This document shows positions 1 through 7,537 of a DNA stretch of 15,669 bases, piece after piece. How positions within the stretch are numbered: the stretch's first letter is position 1; the number at the start of each line of letters is the position of its first letter. This stretch comes from Planctomycetales bacterium (lineage in GTDB: Bacteria > Planctomycetota > UBA11346): contig JANYGY010000125.1 in NCBI GenBank assembly GCA_025362255.1, positions 1 through 15,669 of the forward strand, in the 5' to 3' direction. Below the pieces are notes generated by a model. The model searched no databases. It saw nothing but the letters and a program-made list of their open reading frames with translations, and had not been told where the DNA came from. Both the position numbers and the translations under genes were made by a program.

Positions 1-867
1 CAGGATCACATCGACGCGATGCAACCCGCCGAGATTCTTGAGCAGCACCTGATCATCGCGCACCGTCAGATCAGCGCCTTCGACCAGGGTGAAGCCGAGA
101 TAGCGCGCCAGATATGCGTGTTCGAAATAGCTGTCGGAATACGGCCCCGGCGAAAGTACCACGATGCGTGGATCATCATGCCGGTGGGGCGACAGAGCGC
201 GTAGGGTCTTACGCAGCGAGATGAAAAACGACGCGACGCGCTCGACGTGGCATTCGCGATAGGCCTCTGGCATCGTGCGCGTGAGCACGATCCGATTCTC
301 CAAAGCGTAACCGGCGCCGATCGGCGCCTGGGCATGCTCGCCGGTGACCTGCCAGGTCCCGTTGGCACCCCGCACCACATCGCAGCCGTACACCACGACT
401 CGTCGCGTCACCGCGACGCCATGCAAAGGGCGCAGGAATTGAGGGTGGGCAAGGATCGCCGCCGGCGGGACCAGGCCTTCACGCAGCAAGCGTTGCGCGC
501 CATAGCAGTCGTTCAGCAGCGCGTCTTGCAGCCGTGCCCGTTGCGCCACCCCGCGAGCCAGGGTGCGCCACTCTTCGGCGCCGATCATCTGCGGAATGAT
601 GTCGAGGGCCCACGGCCGCTCCTGACTCTGCTCGGTGTGCGCGGTGTAGGTCAGACCATTGTCGCGCACCAGGCGCAGGGCCTGATCACGACGTTGCACC
701 AAGCCCTCGACGCCCAGGCGATCCAGGTGCCTGAACAGCGGCTGCCAGGTCGGCTGCACGTGGCCGTCGACCAGGGCTTCGTCACGGTCCGGCGGACGAT
801 AGTCGCTCAGCAGATGCGGCACTAGGTTCGATACGTGAGCCCGGAGTGCAGCCGGATCAGTCAACAT
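1..867 (-). CDS. Circularly permuted ATP-grasp ligase, type 2 (DUF404/407-like), N-terminal part; runs off the window
   Basis: The frame is open from an ATG at 867 to the left edge, giving 289 residues with no stop, so the gene continues outside the window. The protein starts MLTDPAALRAHVSNLVPHLL and contains the family blocks ALDIIPQMIGAEEW, AGYALENRIVLTR and, at about residues 247-267, YFEHAYLARYLGFTLVEGAD, followed by VDVIL at the edge. The same blocks, diverged, occur in the ATP-grasp at 5127-6629 (for example YFEHVYLAARMGAILVEGGD), so the two are paralogues. ATP-grasp enzymes of this type are predicted cytoplasmic carboxylate-amine ligases. The ATG overlaps the stop of the transglutaminase gene by 7 bases (ATGTTGA), which supports this start and suggests translational coupling. 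Relatives placed after a DUF2126 gene are often about 830 residues with an alpha-E domain fused at the C-terminus. Whether this one is fused cannot be seen. The substrate is unknown. Confidence 0.88.
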   Translation of the reverse strand, partial: MLTDPAALRAHVSNLVPHLLSDYRPPDRDEALVDGHVQPTWQPLFRHLDRLGVEGLVQRRDQALRLVRDNGLTYTAHTEQSQERPWALDIIPQMIGAEEWRTLARGVAQRARLQDALLNDCYGAQRLLREGLVPPAAILAHPQFLRPLHGVAVTRRVVVYGCDVVRGANGTWQVTGEHAQAPIGAGYALENRIVLTRTMPEAYRECHVERVASFFISLRKTLRALSPHRHDDPRIVVLSPGPYSDSYFEHAYLARYLGFTLVEGADLTVRDDQVLLKNLGGLHRVDVIL

Positions 868-3800
868 GTGCGCAGATCCAAGGTGAACGGCGAGGAGGGA
901 TCGATCACCGGCGCTGGTTGCGGTTGGCGAAGCGCGGTCCGGCCACGCGGGGCGAAGCGGGCCGAGCGCCGACCTTCGGCCTCATAGGCGTTGACCGGTC
1001 GGGTGATCGGATTGCGGCCGCCAGGATGCTCGACGTGGTAGGTGCAGCCGGCGACCGCGGTGTCGTTCCACGTATCGATCAGTTCGAATACCAACGGCAC
1101 ATCCACCGGAATCGTCGGATGCAGGCACGACTCCGGTTGCCACGCGCGATAGCGCACGCCGGCGATGAAGCTGCCCGTCACCGAGGTCGCGGTCAGCGGC
1201 ACGGTCACCCCATTGACCGCAATCAGGTAGCGATCGGGCGGCAGACCGTCGACCTGGATCTGTACCCGTTCGAGCGACGAATCGACATAACGTGCGGTGC
1301 CGCTGCGGCGCTGTTCTTCGCCGAGCACGTGCCATGGCTCCAAGGCCAAGCGCAGCTCAAAGCGGATCGAGCGGTACGCCATCCGCCCGAGCAGCGGAAA
1401 GCGGAATTCATGCTGGGCGATGAACCAGGCGGGATCGATGGCGTGGCCGTGCGCCTGTTGTTCACCGAGTACGTCAGCGAAATCATCCGCGACAAAATGC
1501 GGCAGCATGAACCGGTCATGCAGCTGGGTGCCCCAGCGCGCGAGCGGTTGATGGTACGGTTTTTCCCAGAAGCGTGCGACCAGCGAGCGCACCAGCACCT
1601 GCGCCGCCAAGCTCATGCGCGGATGCGGCGGCATTTCGAAATTGCGCAATTCAACGATGCCCAAACGGCCGCTCGCCGAATCAGGGCTGAATAATTTATC
1701 GATGCAGAATTCGCTGCGATGGGTGTTGCCGGTGAGATCCACCAGCTGATGACGCAACACCCGATCAACCAGCCATGGCGGACACACCGCATGATCGGGA
1801 ATCTGACTCAGGGCCAGCTCAAGTTCGTAGATCCGCTCGGTGCGGGCCTCGTCGGCACGTGGCGCCTGGCTGGTCGGGCCGATGAACATGCCCGAGAAAA
1901 GATACGATAATGACGGGTGGTTGTGCCAATACGCGATCAACGATCGCAGGACATCCGGCCGACGCAGAAATGGACTGTCAGCCGGAATCGCCCCACCCAA
2001 GGTCAGATGATTGCCGCCCCCAGTGCCGACATGCCGACCATCGACGAGGAATTTCTCAGTCGTCAAACGTGCTTGGCGGGCTTCCTCGTAGAGGACTTCG
2101 GTGAGCGTGGTCAGCTCGCGCCAGGTCGCGACCGGTTGAATATTCACCTCGATCACCCCTGGATCCGGAGTCACCGAAAAGCTGAGCAATCGCGGATCGC
2201 GCGGCGGCGCGTAGCCCTCGATCATCACCGCCAACCCAGTTGCTTCGGCGGTGTCCTCGACCGCGCTGATCAGCTGAAGGTAATCCTCGATCGTCCAGCA
2301 CGGCGGCATGAACACCTGAAGATTGCCGTCACGCGCCTCGACGCACAACTCGGTGCGTACGTCGTCGGTGGTCTCCGGTGGAATTTGCGGAGATGTTTCT
2401 TCGGCATGAACAGCACCTTGCAGCAGCGGCCCGCGTGGCGCGAAGGGATCACGCTCGGCGCCAGTTGCCGGGCGCTTGCGCATCGATTCCACCGGCAGGC
2501 GAAACCCCATCGGTGAATCGCCGGGTATCAGAAAAAGCGCGCTGCGTTGCATGGTGTCATGCAACCAGTCGCTCGACTGCCAACGGCCTTCGGCGCGATT
2601 CAGCGGTATCGCATAACCGGCGATCCGATCGAGACCCTGATCCAGCAGTGTGGCCAGCCGCTGGCGTGCGAGTGGATCCGTGAGATCGGCCTGCAAAGGA
2701 TCCGTATCCGGTGGCAATTGACGTTCACTCCACAGCTGGAACCACACGTCCTCATGCGCGGGCACGGCCCGTGTGCGCGGCAAGCCCAGGCGCTCGCAGA
2801 GCGCTTGGGCGAATGCCGCCGCCTGCTCGGGGCCGTTACCAGCAGGCCGGCGCTCATCGGCGTAGAGTGCGGGGTTGCGCCACAGCGGCACCCCGTCGGC
2901 GCGCCAATAGCAGCCGAATGCCCAGCGCGGCAGCGGTTCACCGGGATACCACTTTCCCTGGCCGAGATGGCGCAAGGCCCCTGGCGCAAATCGCTGCTGC
3001 AGACGGTCGAGCAGATCCAGCGCACGCCCGCGTTTGCTCGGCCCGAGCGCAGCGGTGTTCCATTCCTCGCCATCCGGATCATCGAGCGCGACGAAGGTCG
3101 GTTCGCCGCCCGTGGTCAACCGCACGTCGAGGCGGGTGAGATCGTCGTCGATCTGCTCGCCAAGCGCATCCATCGCTGCGCTCTGAGCTGGCGTGAATGG
3201 CTTGGTCACGCGTGGTGTTTCGCTGATCCGGCTGACCGTCATGACCACGGTGAACTCGGTCTTCAGCGGGTCGGCTTCATCGGCGATGTAGTCCAAAGCT
3301 CCTGAGATCGCCGCGGCGGTCGCCGGGGCCGGAGTACAGGCGAGCGGGATGTGGCCCTCGCCGGCGAGCAGCCCGCTGGTTGGATCGAGACCAATCCAAC
3401 CAGCGCCGGGGATGAAGACTTCGCACCAGGCATGCAAATCGGTGAAATCATTTTCTGCCCCGCTGGGGCCATCGATCGCGCGCTGATCCGGCACCAGCTG
3501 GATCAGATAGCCTGAGGCGAACCGCGAAGCCAACCCGAGATGGCGCAGCAGATGGACCAGCAGCCACGCCGAATCCCGGCACGAGCCAGAGCGTTTGAGC
3601 AGCGTCTCGTCCGGGGTCTGCACTCCTGGTTCAAGGCGGATGACATAACTGATGTCGCGGTGCAGCCGCTGATTGATCGCCACCAGCGCATCGACGGTCT
3701 TGAGCTGATCGCCGACCAGACTGCGGATGCTGTTGAGATACGAGGTTAACCGCTGCGACGGCGGCTGGCTGTGGCGGAACCCGGCGAGTTCCTCGGCCAC

Positions 3801-4127
3801 CTCGGGCTCGTAACGAAACGGAAAATGTTCAGCGCTGGGCTCGACGAAGAAATCAAACGGATTCACCACCGTCCACTCGGCCACCAGATCGACGGTGACC
3901 GTGAGCTGGGTGGTCGGCGCCGCAAACACCTGACGCGCCAGCCAATTGCCGTGCGGATCCTGCTGCCAATTGAGGAAGTGATCCTCCGGCGTCACGCGCA
4001 GCGCGTAGCTCAGGATCGGCGTGCGGCAGTGCGGCGCGGGACGCAGACGCACGACCTGCGGCAGCAGCGTCACGGGACGCGAATAGGTGTATGTGGTCTG
4101 ATGATGCAGGGCGACGCGAAGGCTCAT
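861..4127 (-). CDS. Transglutaminase-like protein fused to a DUF2126 putative amidoligase domain
   Basis: The protein has 1088 residues, the usual size for this fusion. Residues 1-120 form the N-terminal beta region (start MSLRVALHHQTTYTYSRPVT). Residues about 140-260 are a transglutaminase core with a complete triad: Cys183 in RSGSCRDSAWLL, His232 in DLHAWCEVF and Asp248 in WIGLDPTSG. From about residue 325 the DUF2126 region begins (RLTTGGEPTFVALDDPDGEEW, GKWYPGEPLPRWAFG) and includes DGRHVGTGGGNHLTLGG around Asn706. Pfam regards DUF2126 as a likely amidoligase, and the fusion suggests that one enzyme makes and another cuts or transfers an amide bond. The natural substrate is unknown. An upstream ATG at 4223 would add 32 residues unlike the family and overlap the alpha-E gene. 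The ATG at 4127 lies 4 bases after that gene's stop and was preferred. The 3' end overlaps the second ATP-grasp by 7 bases. No signal peptide is evident, so it is probably cytoplasmic. Confidence 0.92.
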   Translation of the reverse strand: MSLRVALHHQTTYTYSRPVTLLPQVVRLRPAPHCRTPILSYALRVTPEDHFLNWQQDPHGNWLARQVFAAPTTQLTVTVDLVAEWTVVNPFDFFVEPSAEHFPFRYEPEVAEELAGFRHSQPPSQRLTSYLNSIRSLVGDQLKTVDALVAINQRLHRDISYVIRLEPGVQTPDETLLKRSGSCRDSAWLLVHLLRHLGLASRFASGYLIQLVPDQRAIDGPSGAENDFTDLHAWCEVFIPGAGWIGLDPTSGLLAGEGHIPLACTPAPATAAAISGALDYIADEADPLKTEFTVVMTVSRISETPRVTKPFTPAQSAAMDALGEQIDDDLTRLDVRLTTGGEPTFVALDDPDGEEWNTAALGPSKRGRALDLLDRLQQRFAPGALRHLGQGKWYPGEPLPRWAFGCYWRADGVPLWRNPALYADERRPAGNGPEQAAAFAQALCERLGLPRTRAVPAHEDVWFQLWSERQLPPDTDPLQADLTDPLARQRLATLLDQGLDRIAGYAIPLNRAEGRWQSSDWLHDTMQRSALFLIPGDSPMGFRLPVESMRKRPATGAERDPFAPRGPLLQGAVHAEETSPQIPPETTDDVRTELCVEARDGNLQVFMPPCWTIEDYLQLISAVEDTAEATGLAVMIEGYAPPRDPRLLSFSVTPDPGVIEVNIQPVATWRELTTLTEVLYEEARQARLTTEKFLVDGRHVGTGGGNHLTLGGAIPADSPFLRRPDVLRSLIAYWHNHPSLSYLFSGMFIGPTSQAPRADEARTERIYELELALSQIPDHAVCPPWLVDRVLRHQLVDLTGNTHRSEFCIDKLFSPDSASGRLGIVELRNFEMPPHPRMSLAAQVLVRSLVARFWEKPYHQPLARWGTQLHDRFMLPHFVADDFADVLGEQQAHGHAIDPAWFIAQHEFRFPLLGRMAYRSIRFELRLALEPWHVLGEEQRRSGTARYVDSSLERVQIQVDGLPPDRYLIAVNGVTVPLTATSVTGSFIAGVRYRAWQPESCLHPTIPVDVPLVFELIDTWNDTAVAGCTYHVEHPGGRNPITRPVNAYEAEGRRSARFAPRGRTALRQPQPAPVIDPSSPFTLDLRTC

Positions 4128-4131
4128 GAGG

Positions 4132-5133
4132 TCAGGTCGATTGCTGCGTTTGGGTCTGTGACATGGATGAAGTCGCGGGCGGCGCTGGAGAATGAAGGAG
4201 GGCGGCGAGCACCTGTTCGCCAACCGCGTCGGTGAGCTGGGTCAGCGTCATCAGATAGGTTCCAAGATGCCCGGTGAGCAAGGCGCCATCGTTGGCATCC
4301 GCCAGATGTTCGGTGACCCGGTCCAAGGCATCGCGGGTCGACTGCGGCAGGCGGGCCAACCCGAACAGACCATCGAGTCCATCGCTCAAACGGCGCATAT
4401 TGACCACCAGTGAGCGCGGTGAGGTCGGGTGGGTCAGGATCAGACGCAGTGCTTTTTCAGGATCGATCGCGGCTGAATAGGCCCGGCGATACGACTCATC
4501 CAGCGCGGTCGCGGCGAGCAGCGCTTCCCACCGGCGATAGGTCGGCGTTCCCGGAACTACGGCGATTTCCGGATCAGCCAGTTCACCACGCAGAAAAACC
4601 GCGAGCAGGCGCGCCACATGGTCGCCGCGTTCCATCGCCTGACCGACCATCAGCGCGTGCGGCACTTCATCGCGCAGCAGATCCTCGGCCGCGCCGCGCA
4701 CGAGGTAGCACCGCTGCATCGCCCACTGCGCGACATCGTCGACGCCACGCATGGCAAGCTCGTCCTGATCCAGCGCCTGGGCGGTGAGCCACGTGAAATT
4801 CAGTGCGTCCCAATACGCCTCGGATAACAGATGCCGGGCGGTGCGCGCATTGTCACGCGCCCCACGGAAGCAGCTGTACAGACTCGATGGATTATCGCGG
4901 TCGAGCAGCAGGTGGTCGAGCACCGCCGCCGGGGTCACCTCGCCGTGGCGGGTGGTGAATGCGGCCACGCCTCCGAGGACCGCCAGGGCATCGATCCACG
5001 GCGCTTCGGCGGCGCCGGCATATTCCGGCAGCAACGATAAGTGTTGAGTCACCGCGGTGAGCCGGGCGAGCGATTCGGCGCGTTCCTGATATCGCGCCAT
5101 CCACACCGTATTTCCGGCGAGACGACTCAGCAC
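4132..5133 (-). CDS. Alpha-E domain protein (DUF403)
   Basis: This is a predicted all-helical protein of 333 residues when started at the GTG at 5133 (VLSRLAGNTVWMARYQERAE). The family normally begins M-L-S-R-x-A-x-x-x-Y/W-W-M-x-R-Y-x-E-R-A, which fits this start exactly. An ATG at 5163 would add ten residues the family lacks. Family hallmarks are the N-terminal MARYQERAESLARL helix, LLLDRDNPSSLYSCFRGARD at about 75-94, an internal AMERGDHVAR near 165, and TSPRSLVVNMRRL in the last third. The repeated E-R pattern gives the alpha-E name. Alpha-E proteins are nearly always encoded beside, or fused to, circularly permuted ATP-grasp ligases and are thought to act with them; no reaction has been assigned. 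The GTG overlaps the upstream ATP-grasp stop by 7 bases (GTGCTGA), with AGGA about 10 bases ahead of it. The last 15 or so residues are Ser/Thr/Gln-rich and probably disordered. Confidence 0.9.
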   Translation of the reverse strand: MLSRLAGNTVWMARYQERAESLARLTAVTQHLSLLPEYAGAAEAPWIDALAVLGGVAAFTTRHGEVTPAAVLDHLLLDRDNPSSLYSCFRGARDNARTARHLLSEAYWDALNFTWLTAQALDQDELAMRGVDDVAQWAMQRCYLVRGAAEDLLRDEVPHALMVGQAMERGDHVARLLAVFLRGELADPEIAVVPGTPTYRRWEALLAATALDESYRRAYSAAIDPEKALRLILTHPTSPRSLVVNMRRLSDGLDGLFGLARLPQSTRDALDRVTEHLADANDGALLTGHLGTYLMTLTQLTDAVGEQVLAALLHSPAPPATSSMSQTQTQQST

Positions 5134-6629
5134 GGCCCGGATCCTGCGAGTTCGTCGCTGCACAGCACCCAGGTGTCCTTGGTGCCGCCGCCTTGGCTGC
5201 TGTTGACCACCAGCGACCCTTCCTTGAGCGCCACCCGGGTGAGCGCGCCCGGCACCAGCGTGGTGGTCGCACCGGACAAGACATAAGGTCGCAGATCGAC
5301 ATGCCGTGGGGCGATGCCTTGCGCGACGAACGTCGGACAGGTCGATAGGGCGAGCGTCGGTTGGGCGATGAATCCAGCAGGATCAGCAAGCAACCGTTCG
5401 CGATACGCGAGGCGTTCGGCGGTGGTGGCTGCCGGGCCGACCAGCATGCCGTACCCGCCCGAGCCGTGAATCTCCTTGACCACCAGCTCATGCAGATGTT
5501 CGAGCACGTACTGCAGCTCGTCGGCCTTGCTGCAGCAGTACGTCGGGACATTGCTGAGCAGCGGTTCTTCACCGAGGTAGAAGCGGATCATCTCCGGCAC
5601 GTGGATGTACGTCGCCTTGTCATCGGCGACGCCATTGCCCACCGCGTTCACGATCGTCACCCGACCCTGGCGATAGACCTCCATCACCCCCCGCACGCCC
5701 AGCGTGCTGGTGCCCAGGAACTCCGCCGGATCGAGGTACTCATCATCGACCCGGCGGTAGATCACATCGACTGCCTGCGGACCGGTGGTGGTGTGGCGCC
5801 AGACCCGGCCGTGGTCGACGAACAGGTCGCCGCCTTCGACCAGGATGGCACCCATCCGCGCCGCTAGATAAACGTGTTCGAAATAGGCGCTGTTGAAGCT
5901 GCCCGGAGTCAGCACCACGACCTGCGGATCATCGTTGAGCCGATCACGCGGCGCACAGGCCTTGAGATTCGCCAGCAGCACCGCGGGATAATGATCGATC
6001 GGGGCAATTGCCTGCTGCTGGAACAGATGCGGAAAAAGCCGCATCATCGCGCTACGGTTTTCGAGCATGTAGCTGACCCCCGAGGGCGTCCGCAGGTTGT
6101 CTTCCAGGACAAACCATTGGCTCGGCGAGACGCGTACCAGATCGACGCCGGCGATATGCGCATGCACTCCGTGGGGCGTCGCCACGCCCACCGCCTGCGG
6201 ACACCACATGCGGTTGCCGAGCACCGCTTCGCGGGGAATGCGCCCCGCCGCGAGGATCTCCTGGCGGCCATAGATGTCGGTCAAAAAGGCGTTGAGCGCG
6301 GTCACCCGTTGAATGCACCCGCGACTCACCAGATCCCATTCCTTGGCCCCCAGGATGCGCGGCATCAGATCAAACGGGATCAGCCTTTCCGTGCCCGAGT
6401 CGTCGCCATAAACCGTGAAGGTGATGCCTCGGCGATGGAATCGTTTGGAGGCCTCGCGCTGTTGCCGTTCCAGTTCGGTCGTGGATGCGTGGCGCAGCCA
6501 CTGGTCCAGATTGCGGTAACTTGGACTCAGCTGATCGCCGAGGCGCATCTCGTTGAAGGCCCGCGCTCGTTCGGCGGTGCGGTTCAACGAGGTTTTGGAC
6601 AACTCCTGATGCATGAGCTGGATGGCCAT
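5127..6629 (-). CDS. Circularly permuted ATP-grasp ligase (DUF404/DUF407)
   Basis: The protein has 500 residues, close to the usual 470-490 of stand-alone members. Visible family blocks, in order, are RLIPFDLMPRILGAKEW (82-98), FVLEDNLRTPSGVSYMLENR (173-192), VVLTPGSFNSAYFEHVYLA (238-256), ILVEGGDLFV (262-271), VDVIYRRVDDEYLDP (287-301), NAVGNGVADDKA (328-339), VVKEIHGSGGYGMLVGP (383-399), VDLRPYVL (444-451) and SSQGGGTKDTWVL (477-489). These match the circularly permuted ATP-grasp fold, in which the ATP-binding elements lie in altered order. The predicted reaction is ATP-dependent amide-bond formation; the acceptor and donor are unknown. It is the first gene of the four-gene operon, 137 bases after the preceding ABC gene. 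The ATG at 6629 has only a weak AGG ahead of it; a second ATG five codons in is a possible alternative start. The protein ends in Cys as a consequence of the 7-base overlap with the alpha-E gene. Confidence 0.93.
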   Translation of the reverse strand: MAIQLMHQELSKTSLNRTAERARAFNEMRLGDQLSPSYRNLDQWLRHASTTELERQQREASKRFHRRGITFTVYGDDSGTERLIPFDLMPRILGAKEWDLVSRGCIQRVTALNAFLTDIYGRQEILAAGRIPREAVLGNRMWCPQAVGVATPHGVHAHIAGVDLVRVSPSQWFVLEDNLRTPSGVSYMLENRSAMMRLFPHLFQQQAIAPIDHYPAVLLANLKACAPRDRLNDDPQVVVLTPGSFNSAYFEHVYLAARMGAILVEGGDLFVDHGRVWRHTTTGPQAVDVIYRRVDDEYLDPAEFLGTSTLGVRGVMEVYRQGRVTIVNAVGNGVADDKATYIHVPEMIRFYLGEEPLLSNVPTYCCSKADELQYVLEHLHELVVKEIHGSGGYGMLVGPAATTAERLAYRERLLADPAGFIAQPTLALSTCPTFVAQGIAPRHVDLRPYVLSGATTTLVPGALTRVALKEGSLVVNSSQGGGTKDTWVLCSDELAGSGPC

Positions 6630-6711
6630 GAACCTATTTTCAGCGTTTCACGGCGCATCAATGTCGCATCGTGCAACTCTATTTCACCGGTTTCAGACTG
6701 CTTTCGCGGCA

Positions 6712-6740
6712 ATTATGACCGTTTTATCGACCTTCTGTAA
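6712..6740 (-). promoter_or_regulatory. Candidate sigma-70-type promoter for the amidoligase operon
   Basis: Read on the minus strand, TTACAG (6740-6735) is followed after 17 bases by CATAAT (6717-6712). The second hexamer matches the -10 consensus at five of six positions. The first matches the -35 consensus poorly (two of six). The stretch is AT-rich compared with its surroundings and is the only sizeable gap between the two minus-strand operons, so a promoter here is reasonable, but the match alone is weak. I see no good intrinsic terminator for the upstream ABC gene in the same gap, so read-through from the upstream operon is also possible. Confidence 0.3.
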
Positions 6741-6766
6741 TAAAATGCAGCCAATCGAACGGTGAT

Positions 6767-7528
6767 TCAGTCAAGACCGAGAAATCTGCGGACCAAGGGA
6801 TCGCGGTGGGCACGCATCTCGTCCGGCGTGCCCGAGGCTGCGATGACGCCGCATTCGAGCAGGATCAAACGCGTGCCGATGGTCAGCGCGCTGCGCACAT
6901 CATGGGTCACCACGATCGAGGTGATGCCATGGCTGCGTTGCAGGCTTAGAATGATGTCGTTGATCGTATCGGTGGTCAGAGGATCAAGGCCGGTGGTTGG
7001 CTCATCGTACAGGACGATGCGAGGTCTTTTGATGATCGCCCGGGCCAAGCCGGCACGTTTCTGCATGCCTCCCGATAGTTGTGACGGCAGCTTGTCGATG
7101 GCATGGGCCAGGCCGACCGCGGCCAAGCTGTCGACCACGCGTTCGCGGATTTCAGCCGCGGGTTGACCCTGTTGATACAGGCTGAAACCGACATTTTCGC
7201 ACACCGTCAAGGAGTCGAACAGGGCAGCACCCTGGAACACATAACCGAGGTCCTTGCGCGCGGTCAGACGTTGGCTTTCCGGCAGTGCATGCAGATCGCG
7301 GCCAAGGACCGTGACCTTGCCGGCGTCGGGGTCGAGCAGGGCGATGATCGTTTTCAGCAGGACACTTTTTCCGGTGCCCGAGCGACCCAGGATGCACAGC
7401 GTTTCGCCCTGTTGCACGGTCAACGAAACGCCGGCCAGGACGGTTTGCTGTCCGAATGATTTATGGAGGTTCTCGACCACGATCATCTGCTCGGGAGCAC
7501 CCTGCGGCGGAAACTCGCCGGGTTTCAC
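6767..7528 (-). CDS. ABC transporter ATP-binding protein, MlaF/Ttg2A-like
   Basis: This is a complete nucleotide-binding subunit of about 253 residues. The Walker A is GRSGTGKS, the Q-loop lies in YVFQGAALFDSLTV, the signature is LSGGMQKRAGLARAI, the Walker B is IVLYDEPTTGLDP and the H-loop is VVTHD. FQGAALFDSLTV and the C-terminal DPLVRRFLG resemble MlaF of the Mla system, which drives phospholipid movement between inner and outer membranes. The MlaE permease and MlaD substrate-binding partners are not in this window, so they must be elsewhere. The start is uncertain. GTG at 7528 sits right after AGGAGGTC, 7 bases past the surE stop, and is listed. ATG at 7486 gives the core family start (MIVVENLHKSFG). 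ATG at 7591 would overlap surE by 56 bases. It is the last gene of the def operon. Confidence 0.9.
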   Translation of the reverse strand: MKPGEFPPQGAPEQMIVVENLHKSFGQQTVLAGVSLTVQQGETLCILGRSGTGKSVLLKTIIALLDPDAGKVTVLGRDLHALPESQRLTARKDLGYVFQGAALFDSLTVCENVGFSLYQQGQPAAEIRERVVDSLAAVGLAHAIDKLPSQLSGGMQKRAGLARAIIKRPRIVLYDEPTTGLDPLTTDTINDIILSLQRSHGITSIVVTHDVRSALTIGTRLILLECGVIAASGTPDEMRAHRDPLVRRFLGLD

Positions 7529-7537
7529 GACCTCCTC
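7529..7537 (-). promoter_or_regulatory. Strong Shine-Dalgarno that bears on the ABC gene start
   Basis: On the minus strand, GAGGAGGTC spans the end of the surE stop codon and runs directly into a GTG at 7528. GGAGG itself is only 2 bases from the GTG, which is short, but the overlapping GAGG copy gives a 5-base spacer. No comparable site precedes the in-frame ATGs at 7486 or 7591. Confidence 0.5.

Noticed and set aside
247..825. Plus-strand open frame of 192 codons
   Set aside because: The opposite strand encodes a clear ATP-grasp N-terminus open through the window edge, so this frame is a shadow.
846..1694. Long plus-strand open frame of 282 codons
   Set aside because: It lies opposite the well-supported transglutaminase-DUF2126 gene. 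Its protein is Arg/His/Gln-rich without any family match I recognise, as expected for a shadow frame in GC-rich DNA.
4128..4223. 32-residue N-terminal extension of the transglutaminase-DUF2126 protein
   Set aside because: It would overlap the 3' end of the alpha-E gene by 92 bases and does not resemble the family start, which is found at 4127.
5874..6740. Plus-strand open frame of 288 codons
   Set aside because: It is antisense to the ATP-grasp gene, whose motifs are all on the minus strand. Composition again suggests a shadow.
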